From a virus, in the IMG/VR virus record IMGVR_UViG_3300008113_000003, positions 124,001 through 188,000 of that record: a stretch of 64,000 nucleotides of DNA. One strand, given 5' to 3'. The notes under the pieces are model-generated. The model ran no database searches, was not told the DNA's origin, and worked only from the letters and a program-made list of their open reading frames with translations. Positions 1-11,300 of the stretch are shown here, piece after piece. The stretch's first letter is position 1; each line of letters opens with the position of its first letter. Made by a program: the position numbers and the translations under genes.

Positions 1-2061
1 TGTGTTTGGGAAAATACTTCTAGTTTGATCAAACCAAAATAATTTAGATGTATTATAAACAAGACTCTTATTATTAAAATTTAATTCTTTAATTGCGGAT
101 GGATCGGTTGTGTTCCCAATAATATATAAATCATCATACCTATCAAGATTTGACGTTACCATTGGGTTTGTTATATTTAATGTGGTTAGACCGTCATTGT
201 AAACAATTTGATTATATTTTGGTAAAAAGAAGTTGTCGTTGTCCGATATTGAGTTTGGTATTGTGCGCTTTTGTGAGTATTTAAGTGCTGATGTTAAAGC
301 TTTTTGATCTAAAAATTCTGAATAAATTGTATTAATTGAAACATTATTAGGGAGATAATCATAAAAAGTTTTATAATTAAAATTTAAAACACCCAATAAA
401 TCATTATTTATATCATCGTAGTTAGTAAATGAAGATATCGTTAGACCAGTTACATATGGATCAACTAAATCGTTTGACCCAATAATGGTTGACACATTAT
501 TTGTTTTATGGTAGGTATAATTTTTATTTGAAAATAATTCTTTAACACCTATCTCACCACCGCAACTTGGGTAAACGACATATGTACCTTGTTTATCCAA
601 TGATGATAATTTAGAACTTTTTTCTGTGTTAAATTCTTTTGACCATATCGATAATAATAAAAGACCAATTTGTTCATGTTGTTTTTCAGTTGTTGCTGTT
701 AATATATTTGATAAAAAATCTGTTAATTGCAAAAAAACATTTGTTCCATGAGCAATAACTGGCATGAAGGAATTTGGGTCAACATCATATAATGATAACA
801 CCCTAAGAGTTTTATTAGGTCTTCTAGAATCTTTTTCAGCACCATCTGGGTGAAAAAGTAAATGTATTAATAAGGCGGCAAAATCTGATAAAACTACGTT
901 ACCATTTTTTGCGTTTAAATTATTAACAGTACATAAGTCTTTTATTAATGTAAAAAAATAATCTGTTGTAATATAACCGCCAAGATAATTAGCTTTAATT
1001 TTTGACAGCATTAAAAAAAACTCCGTTTTTTTGGGTGATTTTGAAAATACAAAATTAGTGTCAAACGTAATTGTTTTTGTTAATGTATCTAAAGCAGCTT
1101 TTATCCCATTAAGATCGTGTTGGATTGTGGTTCCATAACTATTGTATGAAGCTAAGAAATTAATTTGTGTATCATTGTATGTTTTAAATGTTTTTAGATT
1201 ACCTTTAAAATTACCGATAATATGGTATGGTATACCGTTATCATTTAAATTAGTACCCTCATCTGTTTGTCCATCAAGACCTTCATTAAAGAAAAAATAT
1301 GACATCGCATTCATATAATTATTTAATACACCGTACCCACTAAAAGGTATGTGTGATGCGATATTATTATTTAAAGATATATAGGTATTAAGATTATAAT
1401 CGTAATATTTTTCTCTATAATTTTTACTTATATTAGTTTTACTGAAAGAATCGCTACCATTACTAACCGAATCATCAATATGTCTTGGTGTGATTGGTTT
1501 AACAAAAGGTGCTGTTGCTAATATAAGATTTTTATCGTCATACACATACGAACCATAATGTTTATTTTTTATGATCGGGTCATCAAATAAATCATAACCG
1601 TTTTTTGCTTTTAAACCATTTATTAAATCAAGATCGATTTTAGTGTCTTTTTCATAATCATTATAGTAATAAAAATCATACATACCACCAATATATAATA
1701 TTGTGTGTATCGGTAGTTCAACTAAACCTTGTGTTGTTTTAAACGCTGTTGATAAAAATTTAAGATCTAATGGCCCACCCACGTTAGATGGGCAAGAAAT
1801 ATGTCTTAAAAACATTTGGCTGCTTTTAAAAAATTTACCTGTATTAATTTCTTTTACGATATTTTGTGCAAAAATAGCGTGGTTATTAGGTGTATTAAAA
1901 CCTAAAGTACTACCATCTGCATCATCTCTTTCTTTTTTAAGTGTATCAAAAGTTCCATCAATAGTTTCCCCTGTAACACTACTCATCATAGCGTTTATAT
2001 CAATATCAGTGTTTAACAGATATCTTTTATCTAAAAAATCTTTATTGTTATAAAATGCCAT
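1..2061 (-). CDS. Large virion (probably baseplate/tail) protein, C-terminus beyond the window
   Basis: An open frame of 687 codons runs without a stop from ATG at 2061 to the left edge, so the protein is cut by the window and its real length is unknown. It begins MAFYNNKDFLDKRY and is rich in Asn, Asp and Tyr, like the neighbouring structural proteins. No enzyme motif, signal peptide or membrane segment is visible. It starts three bases after the stop of the 979-residue baseplate gene and lies last in the minus-strand tail cluster. A baseplate wedge or peripheral tail role is inferred from position only; I do not recognise the family. Confidence 0.75.
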   Translation of the reverse strand, partial: MAFYNNKDFLDKRYLLNTDIDINAMMSSVTGETIDGTFDTLKKERDDADGSTLGFNTPNNHAIFAQNIVKEINTGKFFKSSQMFLRHISCPSNVGGPLDLKFLSTAFKTTQGLVELPIHTILYIGGMYDFYYYNDYEKDTKIDLDLINGLKAKNGYDLFDDPIIKNKHYGSYVYDDKNLILATAPFVKPITPRHIDDSVSNGSDSFSKTNISKNYREKYYDYNLNTYISLNNNIASHIPFSGYGVLNNYMNAMSYFFFNEGLDGQTDEGTNLNDNGIPYHIIGNFKGNLKTFKTYNDTQINFLASYNSYGTTIQHDLNGIKAALDTLTKTITFDTNFVFSKSPKKTEFFLMLSKIKANYLGGYITTDYFFTLIKDLCTVNNLNAKNGNVVLSDFAALLIHLLFHPDGAEKDSRRPNKTLRVLSLYDVDPNSFMPVIAHGTNVFLQLTDFLSNILTATTEKQHEQIGLLLLSIWSKEFNTEKSSKLSSLDKQGTYVVYPSCGGEIGVKELFSNKNYTYHKTNNVSTIIGSNDLVDPYVTGLTISSFTNYDDINNDLLGVLNFNYKTFYDYLPNNVSINTIYSEFLDQKALTSALKYSQKRTIPNSISDNDNFFLPKYNQIVYNDGLTTLNITNPMVTSNLDRYDDLYIIGNTTDPSAIKELNFNNKSLVYNTSKLFWFDQTRSIFPNT

Positions 2062-2064
2062 ATT

Positions 2065-5004
2065 TTATATTATTATTTTACTATATTTAGTCTGAGTTTT
2101 AATTTTATTTTCTGGCATAAGCTGTTTATTAAACACCTCAGTTTTAGCCGATATTGCAAGTGCGTTTGAATTTTCATTATTAGCCGCAACTTTATTGTCA
2201 ATTTTAAAATCTATCGGATAGTCCGTTAAATTAATACCATAAGTATTATTGTGCAAACCATTGCTATTTTTTGTTGTTGGTGTGTAATTTGCCCTAATTT
2301 CAGTTGGTAAATTAAACATTGTTGGGTCATTTCCCTCAATTTGATCATGGGTATCTAAACCATTAAAAAACACAGCGTGTAGTCTATCTGGCTTGTTTGG
2401 GTTTTTTCTACTCTTATACTCTAAAGGATCATAATTATACAACGATTTAAATATCTCTAAATTAGTTGCACTATTGATATAACCTTCTATTTTTTCTTTA
2501 TTAGAATTAATGTCGGCTATTGTGTATTGTACATCCATTAATTTATTCATTTCAACAATGATGTTGTTAATGTTGTTAACCAAACCAATAGAATTATTCG
2601 CACTACCAGCCATTGTTCTGGCAAAAGCATCATAATGTGTTTCTGTTGTACCAGCAGTTGGGGTAATTTTATTTTTTATGTTATTAAAAAAAACACTAAC
2701 ACTTGTTTTATCCGCATTTCTAATTGAATCATCCAGCATTAAAAATTCATGGTTTGTGATCATGTCAACCAATTTTGTGTTTATTTTTTCGGTTGACCCG
2801 AACGAAAAACCACAATATAACATTAGTTTGTCAACAAACTCATAAATTGTTTCGATTGGTGTTTGTTGTGTATCGTAATGGTCAAGGTTGTTTATAACCA
2901 ATAAAGATGATATTAAACCGTTTATCTGATTACTTACTTTAATAGCCGTTTTGTTTCTTATGTTTTCGTTATATATTTGAGACTCGCTACTAGATGTGTC
3001 GATTTGCTTATCACCAATAGCAGTCATTCTCTCTAAAGCACGAAAAATTTCTTCGGTAAACTGAACCTCAAACCAATCTTTTGTCTTACTATTCCCTGGA
3101 TACGTTTTTTTAAAAACATATGTATTACTAGCAGTGTCCAATTCTTTTTGAAAATAATTCGGAAACGGGTAAAATTTTTGTATGTCTGGGTTATTAATGT
3201 CTATTTCATATTCACCAAAAAGTGATTGTATTTTCTGTCTACTGTTACTATCAGCAATTTGTCTAAATGAGTTTAAAGCTGATAAATTTAACAACGTTAA
3301 AAATACTTGCATATTATTCATTAATATTCGAATAACATTGTCGATATTTGGTACAAACCCTATCTTTTCTTGTAATTGAAAGAATAGTTCATCTTCGGTA
3401 ATTGACTCAACCTTTTCAAAGAAAAGAATTAAGTTGGTTGTTATGATTTTATGTACCTCTCTAAAAAATTTATCGCTGAAGTATACCTCTCTAAGGTCAT
3501 CAATGTTTGTTGATGAAACATCGTTAAACAGTATTAAATCATCATTAAAAATAGTTTTTATATTATTAGTATCTATTTTTTGTATATATGAAACCTCATT
3601 TTTAAAACCAGCTGCTGCTGTTAGTTTTAATTTAATTTCATTAATGATACTTTGTTTTAAACTAATATTAGCGCCAGCGGTTGTTGTATAGTCATCCCCA
3701 GAAAATAAATCAATTTTTGTGGAAACTGTATCAGCGTAATCCCTTATTAAACGATACGGGTCAATTTTATTTTGACCAGTTTCGTTGATCATTGTTTCAT
3801 TCTTTAAATTAACCAAACTACCAGTATTTAACCTAGTTATTAAATCATCGTTAAGATAATAATCATTTACTGACCTTTTATTTTGTCTTAATAACTTTTG
3901 CCAAAGTGGTAATTGTTGTTTTAAAGACTCATTAAACTTATCTTCTAATATTGAATACGTCTCTAAAGCAACAGATCTATCATTATTAATTTTTTTAAGC
4001 TCGTCATTATAAGCTAATTCGTTTTTACCCAGAACATTACTAGTTCTAATCATATCTAATATAGATGGGTATTTTGCAAAAAAATGTTTTCTAAACTCAT
4101 TTTTACTTTTTTCGTCTGGGCCGTCTATGACTAGCTTACCATCAACCTTTTTAGTGGTTACACCGTATAAAGCTTCATATTTTTTGTTTTGTTTTTCGTA
4201 TAAACCCTGTAATAATCTTTTACCTAGATAATCGTTGCTACCCGCATCACCTATTCTATACATGTATGGTGCTAAATATGCATACACCATCAAGAAGTTG
4301 TTATATATTGAAAAGGTTCTTGATAAGAATTCAGCTCTGATTATGTAATTACCTGTGGATGAGTCAAACGTTGTTGACGTTTTTGTCATGGATAGTGGGT
4401 ATTCAATACCCTTACCATAATAACCCTTTATTGTTAAACTAAATAACGGGTATGGAAACCTATAAAAAATGTTATATGGGTTTGTTGGGTCATTTCCTCT
4501 CTCAAGCAACGTCCTACCCTGTACATCAACAAATTCTATCTTTATGATAGGTGTCATTGATGCGTTATGTGATATATCGATATTTGTTATACCAAATGTT
4601 TCTGGGTCAAAAAAGTTTTCCTGATCACTGTTAGTGGTAAAAAAATCACTCCAGTCTGTTGTAAAAACACCTTTATTTCTTTTTTTATCAAAGTTTATGG
4701 TACCATCATTGTTTTTTGTGGCTTCTTTTAGTGGGTTCATAAAATTAACCCCTATTTGACCTATCGTTACAACGTTAAAACTAGCATCATCTTGTATAAT
4801 AGCACTATCTGGATTTAAACGGGCGGTAAGATTTGCATACATAACAAGATCTTCCTGTTTAACATACCTAGGTATTATATCATTTTCGCTATTAATAACT
4901 TTATTAGGGTCAACAACAAAAACGCCATTTTTTATGGCGCTATTTGCTTCAACCGACCTTCTACCAAAACTAGATAGTATCTTTTCATCATATTTATTAT
5001 CCAT
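2065..5004 (-). CDS. Putative baseplate structural protein (979 aa)
   Basis: This 979-residue protein lies directly downstream of the gp53-like gene and overlaps its end by 8 bases, which suggests translational coupling. Residues about 150-240 hold an aromatic, beta-rich segment with FYRFPYPLFSLTIKGYYGKG, followed by stretches of charged helix. There is no signal peptide or membrane segment. The position after a LysM-like wedge protein and the size fit a T4-type baseplate wedge or hub component, but no motif decides which T4 gene product it replaces. The structural role is inferred from context; the exact function is unknown. Confidence 0.75.
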   Translation of the reverse strand: MDNKYDEKILSSFGRRSVEANSAIKNGVFVVDPNKVINSENDIIPRYVKQEDLVMYANLTARLNPDSAIIQDDASFNVVTIGQIGVNFMNPLKEATKNNDGTINFDKKRNKGVFTTDWSDFFTTNSDQENFFDPETFGITNIDISHNASMTPIIKIEFVDVQGRTLLERGNDPTNPYNIFYRFPYPLFSLTIKGYYGKGIEYPLSMTKTSTTFDSSTGNYIIRAEFLSRTFSIYNNFLMVYAYLAPYMYRIGDAGSNDYLGKRLLQGLYEKQNKKYEALYGVTTKKVDGKLVIDGPDEKSKNEFRKHFFAKYPSILDMIRTSNVLGKNELAYNDELKKINNDRSVALETYSILEDKFNESLKQQLPLWQKLLRQNKRSVNDYYLNDDLITRLNTGSLVNLKNETMINETGQNKIDPYRLIRDYADTVSTKIDLFSGDDYTTTAGANISLKQSIINEIKLKLTAAAGFKNEVSYIQKIDTNNIKTIFNDDLILFNDVSSTNIDDLREVYFSDKFFREVHKIITTNLILFFEKVESITEDELFFQLQEKIGFVPNIDNVIRILMNNMQVFLTLLNLSALNSFRQIADSNSRQKIQSLFGEYEIDINNPDIQKFYPFPNYFQKELDTASNTYVFKKTYPGNSKTKDWFEVQFTEEIFRALERMTAIGDKQIDTSSSESQIYNENIRNKTAIKVSNQINGLISSLLVINNLDHYDTQQTPIETIYEFVDKLMLYCGFSFGSTEKINTKLVDMITNHEFLMLDDSIRNADKTSVSVFFNNIKNKITPTAGTTETHYDAFARTMAGSANNSIGLVNNINNIIVEMNKLMDVQYTIADINSNKEKIEGYINSATNLEIFKSLYNYDPLEYKSRKNPNKPDRLHAVFFNGLDTHDQIEGNDPTMFNLPTEIRANYTPTTKNSNGLHNNTYGINLTDYPIDFKIDNKVAANNENSNALAISAKTEVFNKQLMPENKIKTQTKYSKIII

Positions 5005-5317
5005 AATACGCTACCCTGTTTTTTAATTTAGTCTCATACTCTCTTAATGTATCCTGTAATGGATATGGTACCCTAAGTGTGGTATTATCAGGTATTTCCC
5101 ATTCACTAGACGCTACATCTGGATTGGCCATTAAAATCAACCAACCGTAATATGGTACGGAATAATATTGCTGACTGATTTTATCCAACCTACTTTTACC
5201 TGTATTATATACGGTAAATAAATCGGTCGTTTTTTCAGTTAACTTAATAAACGGTGCGGATATGTGTTTTGAGTCACTATCCAATGTTTTGTATCTGTTA
5301 AAGTATCTAAGTGCCAT
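4997..5317 (-). CDS. Baseplate wedge protein, gp53-like with LysM-like fold
   Basis: This is a 106-residue protein. Residues about 31-85 follow a LysM-like pattern: DLFTVYNTGKSRLDKISQQY, then YYGWLILMANPD, then a proline-flanked strand ending in TLRVPYP. T4 gp53 (about 196 aa) has a comparable segment in which a Tyr/Trp-rich 'YW-LLM-N' motif follows a short helix. LysM-like phage proteins usually sit in the baseplate and join wedge or hub parts. It lies between the giant repeat protein and the 979-residue baseplate protein, and the latter's start overlaps its stop. The gp53 assignment is moderate because the protein is much shorter than T4 gp53. Confidence 0.7.
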   Translation of the reverse strand: MALRYFNRYKTLDSDSKHISAPFIKLTEKTTDLFTVYNTGKSRLDKISQQYYSVPYYGWLILMANPDVASSEWEIPDNTTLRVPYPLQDTLREYETKLKNRVAYYG

Positions 5318-5325
5318 ATTAATAA

Positions 5326-8300
5326 TTAATTAGAGAGCTCTGGGTAAAGTTCTGGGTAAAGTATTGATAATTGTGTTTGATCATTTTGTTTTATAGACTC
5401 AGCCTCATTTGTCGTACATAAGTTAATAATAGGATCATTCTTGTATTTTGTAAAGAGTTTTAGGTTTTTAACAATAACAGGATCTGGTTTACTTGTTTCT
5501 CTAAATGTTACTAAATAATCCTCTACACCACCTTTAAACAATTTAGCACGCATTTCTGATATACCCAATACTTTGTTTTGATTGTCAACACCAAAAACAT
5601 TTTTATTTATGTTTTTAATCGTATTGTCGTTTATATTTGACATATAACTCAGAACATCACCTAGATCAGCATCGTATTTTTTAACAAAACTCTCAATAAG
5701 TTTAAAGGTATCCTCAATTGATTTTTTTATCTTTTTCTTTTGAGCCTCTACATACGCTTCACTTCTTTTTGGGTCGTTTTTAATACTAGCTGGTGGGTTA
5801 ATACCAGTTTTTTCTATTTTAGCCATGATAGCCTCAATATGTGTTGGTTTATTTATGTATAAGTTATATAAAAACTCAATGAATAAAACCTCATGCATTG
5901 CTGACATTTTTACAGTTTCACCGTATGTTATACCAGTTGTTACACCAGTTGTTATACCACTTGTGGAACCACTAAAACCATTTAATTTAATTTTTTGTTG
6001 GTCTGGTAATGAATTAACATACTCTTCTGTTATGGTATAATCATAAGCCATTAAAGTGTTAAGATTTTTTAATTGCGTATTTAATGTTGTGCCAGTTATA
6101 TTAGGGTTGTTATCATTAAATAGGTAATAATTTATATCCTTTATAAAACTATTTTGTGAATTTGTTTTTTTGTTTACACCGTAATAGAACAAAATATTAG
6201 AAACTGTATCACCTGTTGTTGAACCAGTTGGGTTTAATGTTACACCAGTCAAATTATTAACTTGTAAATCAAATCCATAAGACGGTGTATAAGCTAAATC
6301 AATATCATTGTTTTTGCTCTCAAACTGGTCAGATAACATAACCTCTAAAGTCTTATTACTAAAATCTAAAACTTCATAGTTTATTTTTTCAAACGTATAT
6401 CTCATTTGATAAACACCATCGTTATACACGTTATTAGCTGTATTTGATATACTACCATCATTTGCTCTTGTAACTAAAGAGTATGAAGTTGTTTCTAGTG
6501 ATCTGGCACTATCTGTCGTACCATATTCATATGGGTTAAATGAAAAATTTTCACTTGTTATAGGACCAGTTACTGGTGGTGTTACCTGCCCAAACTTAAA
6601 GGTGTTTGTGGCAGTTGTTCCGTTAGAATCTAGTATATTATTTGTTGGTAAGAAGTTATCAAAATCGTATTGGTTTGGTAAATCATTAAGTGTTGTGTAA
6701 CCAAACACTTTTTTGATGTACTCCATGTTTCTATTGTACTCTTTTATTATATCATCAGATGCGCCATTATCTATGTTATTTTTCATTTGTTTAAAGAAAT
6801 ACAAACCATTACCTAATGAAGCATACTGATTTATCGTGAAACCAGTCGTTGGTGATAGAGAATTTGCGTCATTAATAATATTGTACACATCCGATAAACT
6901 AATTAAATTACCACCGTCTATTGATAATTTTTTGTACTCATCATAAGGGTTATAACCAAACATAGTACTACCAGTTACTGGCGTTTTTAATTTTTTACCA
7001 TTAGGTATTACTTCATATAATTTAGCCCTACCTTCTGAATACGTGGCATCATATCCGTACAATGGTAATGATAAACCAGCTAATACAACTGACATTTTGG
7101 CCACCGAATCATTTAAAGCGTTTATAGTTGTCTCATCATCCGCATCTTTTATAGACATGAATTTTGTATACTCAACATCAAAATAAGACGTAAAATCTTT
7201 AATGTGCTGTGTGTCTAAGTTTTTATAAAAAGATTTAAATGTTTTAAGAGTGTCATCAGGGCTAAACCAAAAAGCTAAAGTGTTTGTAGCGATTTTAGTT
7301 CTAAATTCGTCTTTAAATGAACTTATGATATCTCTATATATTTTTATACCGTTAGTGTCTCTAAAGAAAATACCACCTGTTTCAGATATACCATTAAAAT
7401 TATTAGTATACCCATTTGTAAAACTACCTTGGAAATATTTACTACTTCTACCATTGTTAGTGGCACCAGTTAATGCTGTAAAATTGTAAGGTAAACCTTT
7501 ACCGTCACCAATTTTAAACATGTATTCTTGTGGGTGTAAATTAAGTTTTAACGCCTCAAATTCCTCTGGTTTGTTATTATTCTTAGTTAAGAAAAACGGG
7601 TGTTGTCTAAACACGTCACCAAGTTCAAAATATCTTTTTTCTTCAGCAACGGTATTAAATATTTCTGAGTACGTTAACCCGCTAAGGCTTACGCTAGGGA
7701 TTGTAGTACCAGAGATATTATTAATTATTTCACCTATAGTTGTACCACTAACAGATAGAGGTTTTTTATAGTTTTTATTCTTTAATACATTATCAATAAC
7801 TTTATATTTGGCCGTTGGTGTGTTATTTAAACTTTCTTTTTTACCAACTAAACCACCAAAAGCTGTTATGTATTCACCAAAAGTTGTATACAATGAATCA
7901 AATAAATCATAATATTGTACATCATATCTTTGTATGTAATACCTACCATATTCTTGTCTAAATGCAAACTCACCAAAATTAGAGTGATCTATTGCTGTCC
8001 AAGTTGTTGTATCTGTTGGTAACGTTTTTGTATATACACCATTAACAATAGGGTACTGGCTAGCTTTTCTAACATAATATTGGCCTTGGTATATAACGCA
8101 AGTTTCCGCCTTGTATTCTTTGGTTGGGTCAAATGTTGTTGCTCCAGTTAAATAATGATAGTAAGTACCACCAGCTAATTTTGGTAGTAATCTTTCGCTA
8201 ACAACCCCAATTGTACCATAAGGTATTGGTAAATTTTCGGTTGAGGGTGTTATTAACTCAGCCGCTGCAACTATTGGTATTAAATCCAATGAATTTTCAG

Positions 8301-11300
8301 CAAAGAAATCTTGTTCTAGATTTATTAGATCTCTTTCTCTTCTATCTGTGTTAGCAAAAGTTCTTTCATCATACACATCAGTGTTGGCGTAATAGTTAAA
8401 TGTTAATGCATTTTGTAATTGATCAACATATCTTCTTAAACCTTGCCCACCAATATATTTAAACGACATGTTGACTTTCGCTAACATTGGTTGTACACCA
8501 ATACCTTCTGGGTTTAAATCCCATAATAAAGGATCATAACTAATATTTAAACTATTAACTATGATTTTTGTGTGGTAAAAATCACCAATTCTTAAAACAG
8601 AAACTGGTGGTCTACCAAATGCCGTATTTTTAGCGTCACAACCTGGAACACCAATATCCTTTGTGATTGTATCACCAGGTCTCATACATTGCTGTAAAAA
8701 GGTTAATCTTGCATTTAAACCCTCGGGTGTCATTGCATGAAAAGCTGGACTAAAATATTTTAATTTTTGTTTTAAACTATCAAAAATAATAGGTGATTCC
8801 TCTGATAAATAATCGAAATAATCACACTCAGTTAATAGTTTATTAAGTATTCTTTGCGCTATTTCTCTTTTTGTTACGTTTGTTGTTGGTACCTCTTCTT
8901 CACGATACAATGGTGGCGTTTCAGCTGGTGGTTCTTTTCTTTCTAAAGGTATTTCTTTTGGAATCAAAGTTGCGTTAATTTCAACCCTTCTAGCAAAAGA
9001 CGCTATAGGTGATAAATTACCACAAACAATATCAGCCTCTCTTCTGGAAACTTGTTGGAAAGGTGCCGTATTAACAGCTATACATGTACCAATAAGTTGA
9101 CTATTTATCGGTGAAGTAATTCCAGCTGGTACCGATGGTATAAAATTATTTTTTACTTTATCAAACTCATCATAAGTTTTAACCATATAATAAGTTTTGT
9201 TGTCACCATAACTTATTGGAAAATATTCTATACCAGCAGATGTTTTTAGTGGTCTACCGAATAAAGTTGTATACTCATTTGGTTCTGGGTTTGTCTGAAA
9301 TAAATCATCAAGTGTTTGACCTCTTGAGACAATATCAAAACTGATTTCTTGTTTAGAATTAATATCACCCCTTAAGATAACAATTTTTTTAGATTTTTCT
9401 AAGTCACCGTGTAGTTTATTAACATCCGCTTCAGTTAATATAGGTTCACCATTTATTGTATAACATTTAACGTCATCATCAGACATGACATCAAGTATTA
9501 ACCATTTTGTAACCGAAACAAATCTTCTTGATGCTAATTTATCATTATATCTTTGTAATTCCGCTAAGTTTTGACCAGGAGCTGATGGTGATGCGTGTGC
9601 AACCATACTAAATCTTAAGTTATAGTCTTTAGTGCTTGCATAATTTTTCGCTGAATAAGCTTTTGCAATGTTTAAATACTGTTCCTCATAACCATAAGAT
9701 TTTCCAGGATAAGTTTTTCTATCCGTAGTAAAAAAGTGTTGGTGTTCTTTTGCCGCATTTGTACCTATTGTGTAATCGTATCTAATCCAAGCCAATCTTT
9801 CTGATGGGTCTAAGTTAGAACCACCGCCAACAGCAACTTCTTTAAACTCAGAGTTTTGATCGAGTTTTTGTCCTCTAGCTAAATTTTGATAGATATCATA
9901 ATAATCAGAATATTTGTCAACGACAAAATTCGCTTGATTTTTATACGAATTTTTTTGTATAGGGATGTCATTCTCAAAAAATAAGTTAAATTGTGTTATC
10001 TTTTGGGTTTCTAATTTCGGGGTTTCTATCGTAATACCTTCTTGTTTAAAGCTACCTGATGATTCAACTTTGGTTCTTATTTTTTCATTTGGTAATCTAA
10101 TATCCAAATCAGATATAACCTTTTTAAAATACTCAATATCACTATCACTAAACACACCCCATATTCTAGCTAATTCAAAAATATCGTAATCTAAACAACC
10201 TGCCCAGAAAGCTGCTAATAATTCATCAACTTCACCATCTGTTAATTGAGCAAATTCTTTATCTACTAATAAGTTCATTATTGTTGGGTGATCGACAACT
10301 ATATCCCATGACAATGTGCCAGATCTTTCTGTGTTGTTGTAGGTATAAATTGGTTCTGGTCTACCTAAAAATTGGTGTGTTGTCCAGTTTGTTGTTGTAT
10401 CATCTGTGAATCTAATATTGTATGGCGGGAACCACATTATTCTACCACCATTAGCACCCTTTTCACAAGGTGGTAATTCATTAAATTGAGATGAATCTCT
10501 CCAAGCTAAATTCTCAATGGAGAACATATATTTTCTGGCCCTTTTCTCACCAAAAGCCTCAACAACAGCGTCTCCAAGACCATCACCTAACCTACCGTAA
10601 CCTTCGTTAACGTTAAGCGCTGATGGGTGTATATTTAAGTTTCCGTATCTATCCAATACAGAATTTCTTTCTTTTCTATTTAACTCTTTCCATCTAATAA
10701 GATCCGTTATCTTTGAAAATGGTTTTGCTTTTGTCCAGGCTCTACAAAGAGTAACCTCATTGTACATTCTTTCGTCATCTCTTTTACCAGCTGTATCTAA
10801 ACCAGGTACTAAATAAGTGTACCCGATAACCTCATCTTTTTTATTTTTTCTTGGTGTTTTAAACGGTGTAATAACCCCAGAGCTTTTTGGGGAAAAATGA
10901 TAACCATCGGTAAATTTAGTTTTAGTTTGGTCAATAGATCTTATTGCACGATTACTTGTACCAGATTTCAATAATTGTTGTGTAACCCCCATTATTGAGC
11001 AATCTCTAAATCTACCAGTTGAGGTTGGGTCATTTGGATCCCCGCCCATTGTTCTGGATAATATATCATCGTCAAGTTTACCTAAAGAATCCCATTTAAG
11101 TACACCATTTTTACCGTCTTCTATTGTCCAACGTTGTTCATCAGTGCTACCTCTCCAAATAAATGATGTTTGTATTGATCCGTATTTAGAAACATTTTCA
11201 ACACCTGGTTCTACATAATAATCAGGAACACCATCGTTTATTCTAATAGACCTTGTTAATTCACTATTACTCTTAACTTGTAAACCGTTATTATCTTGTA

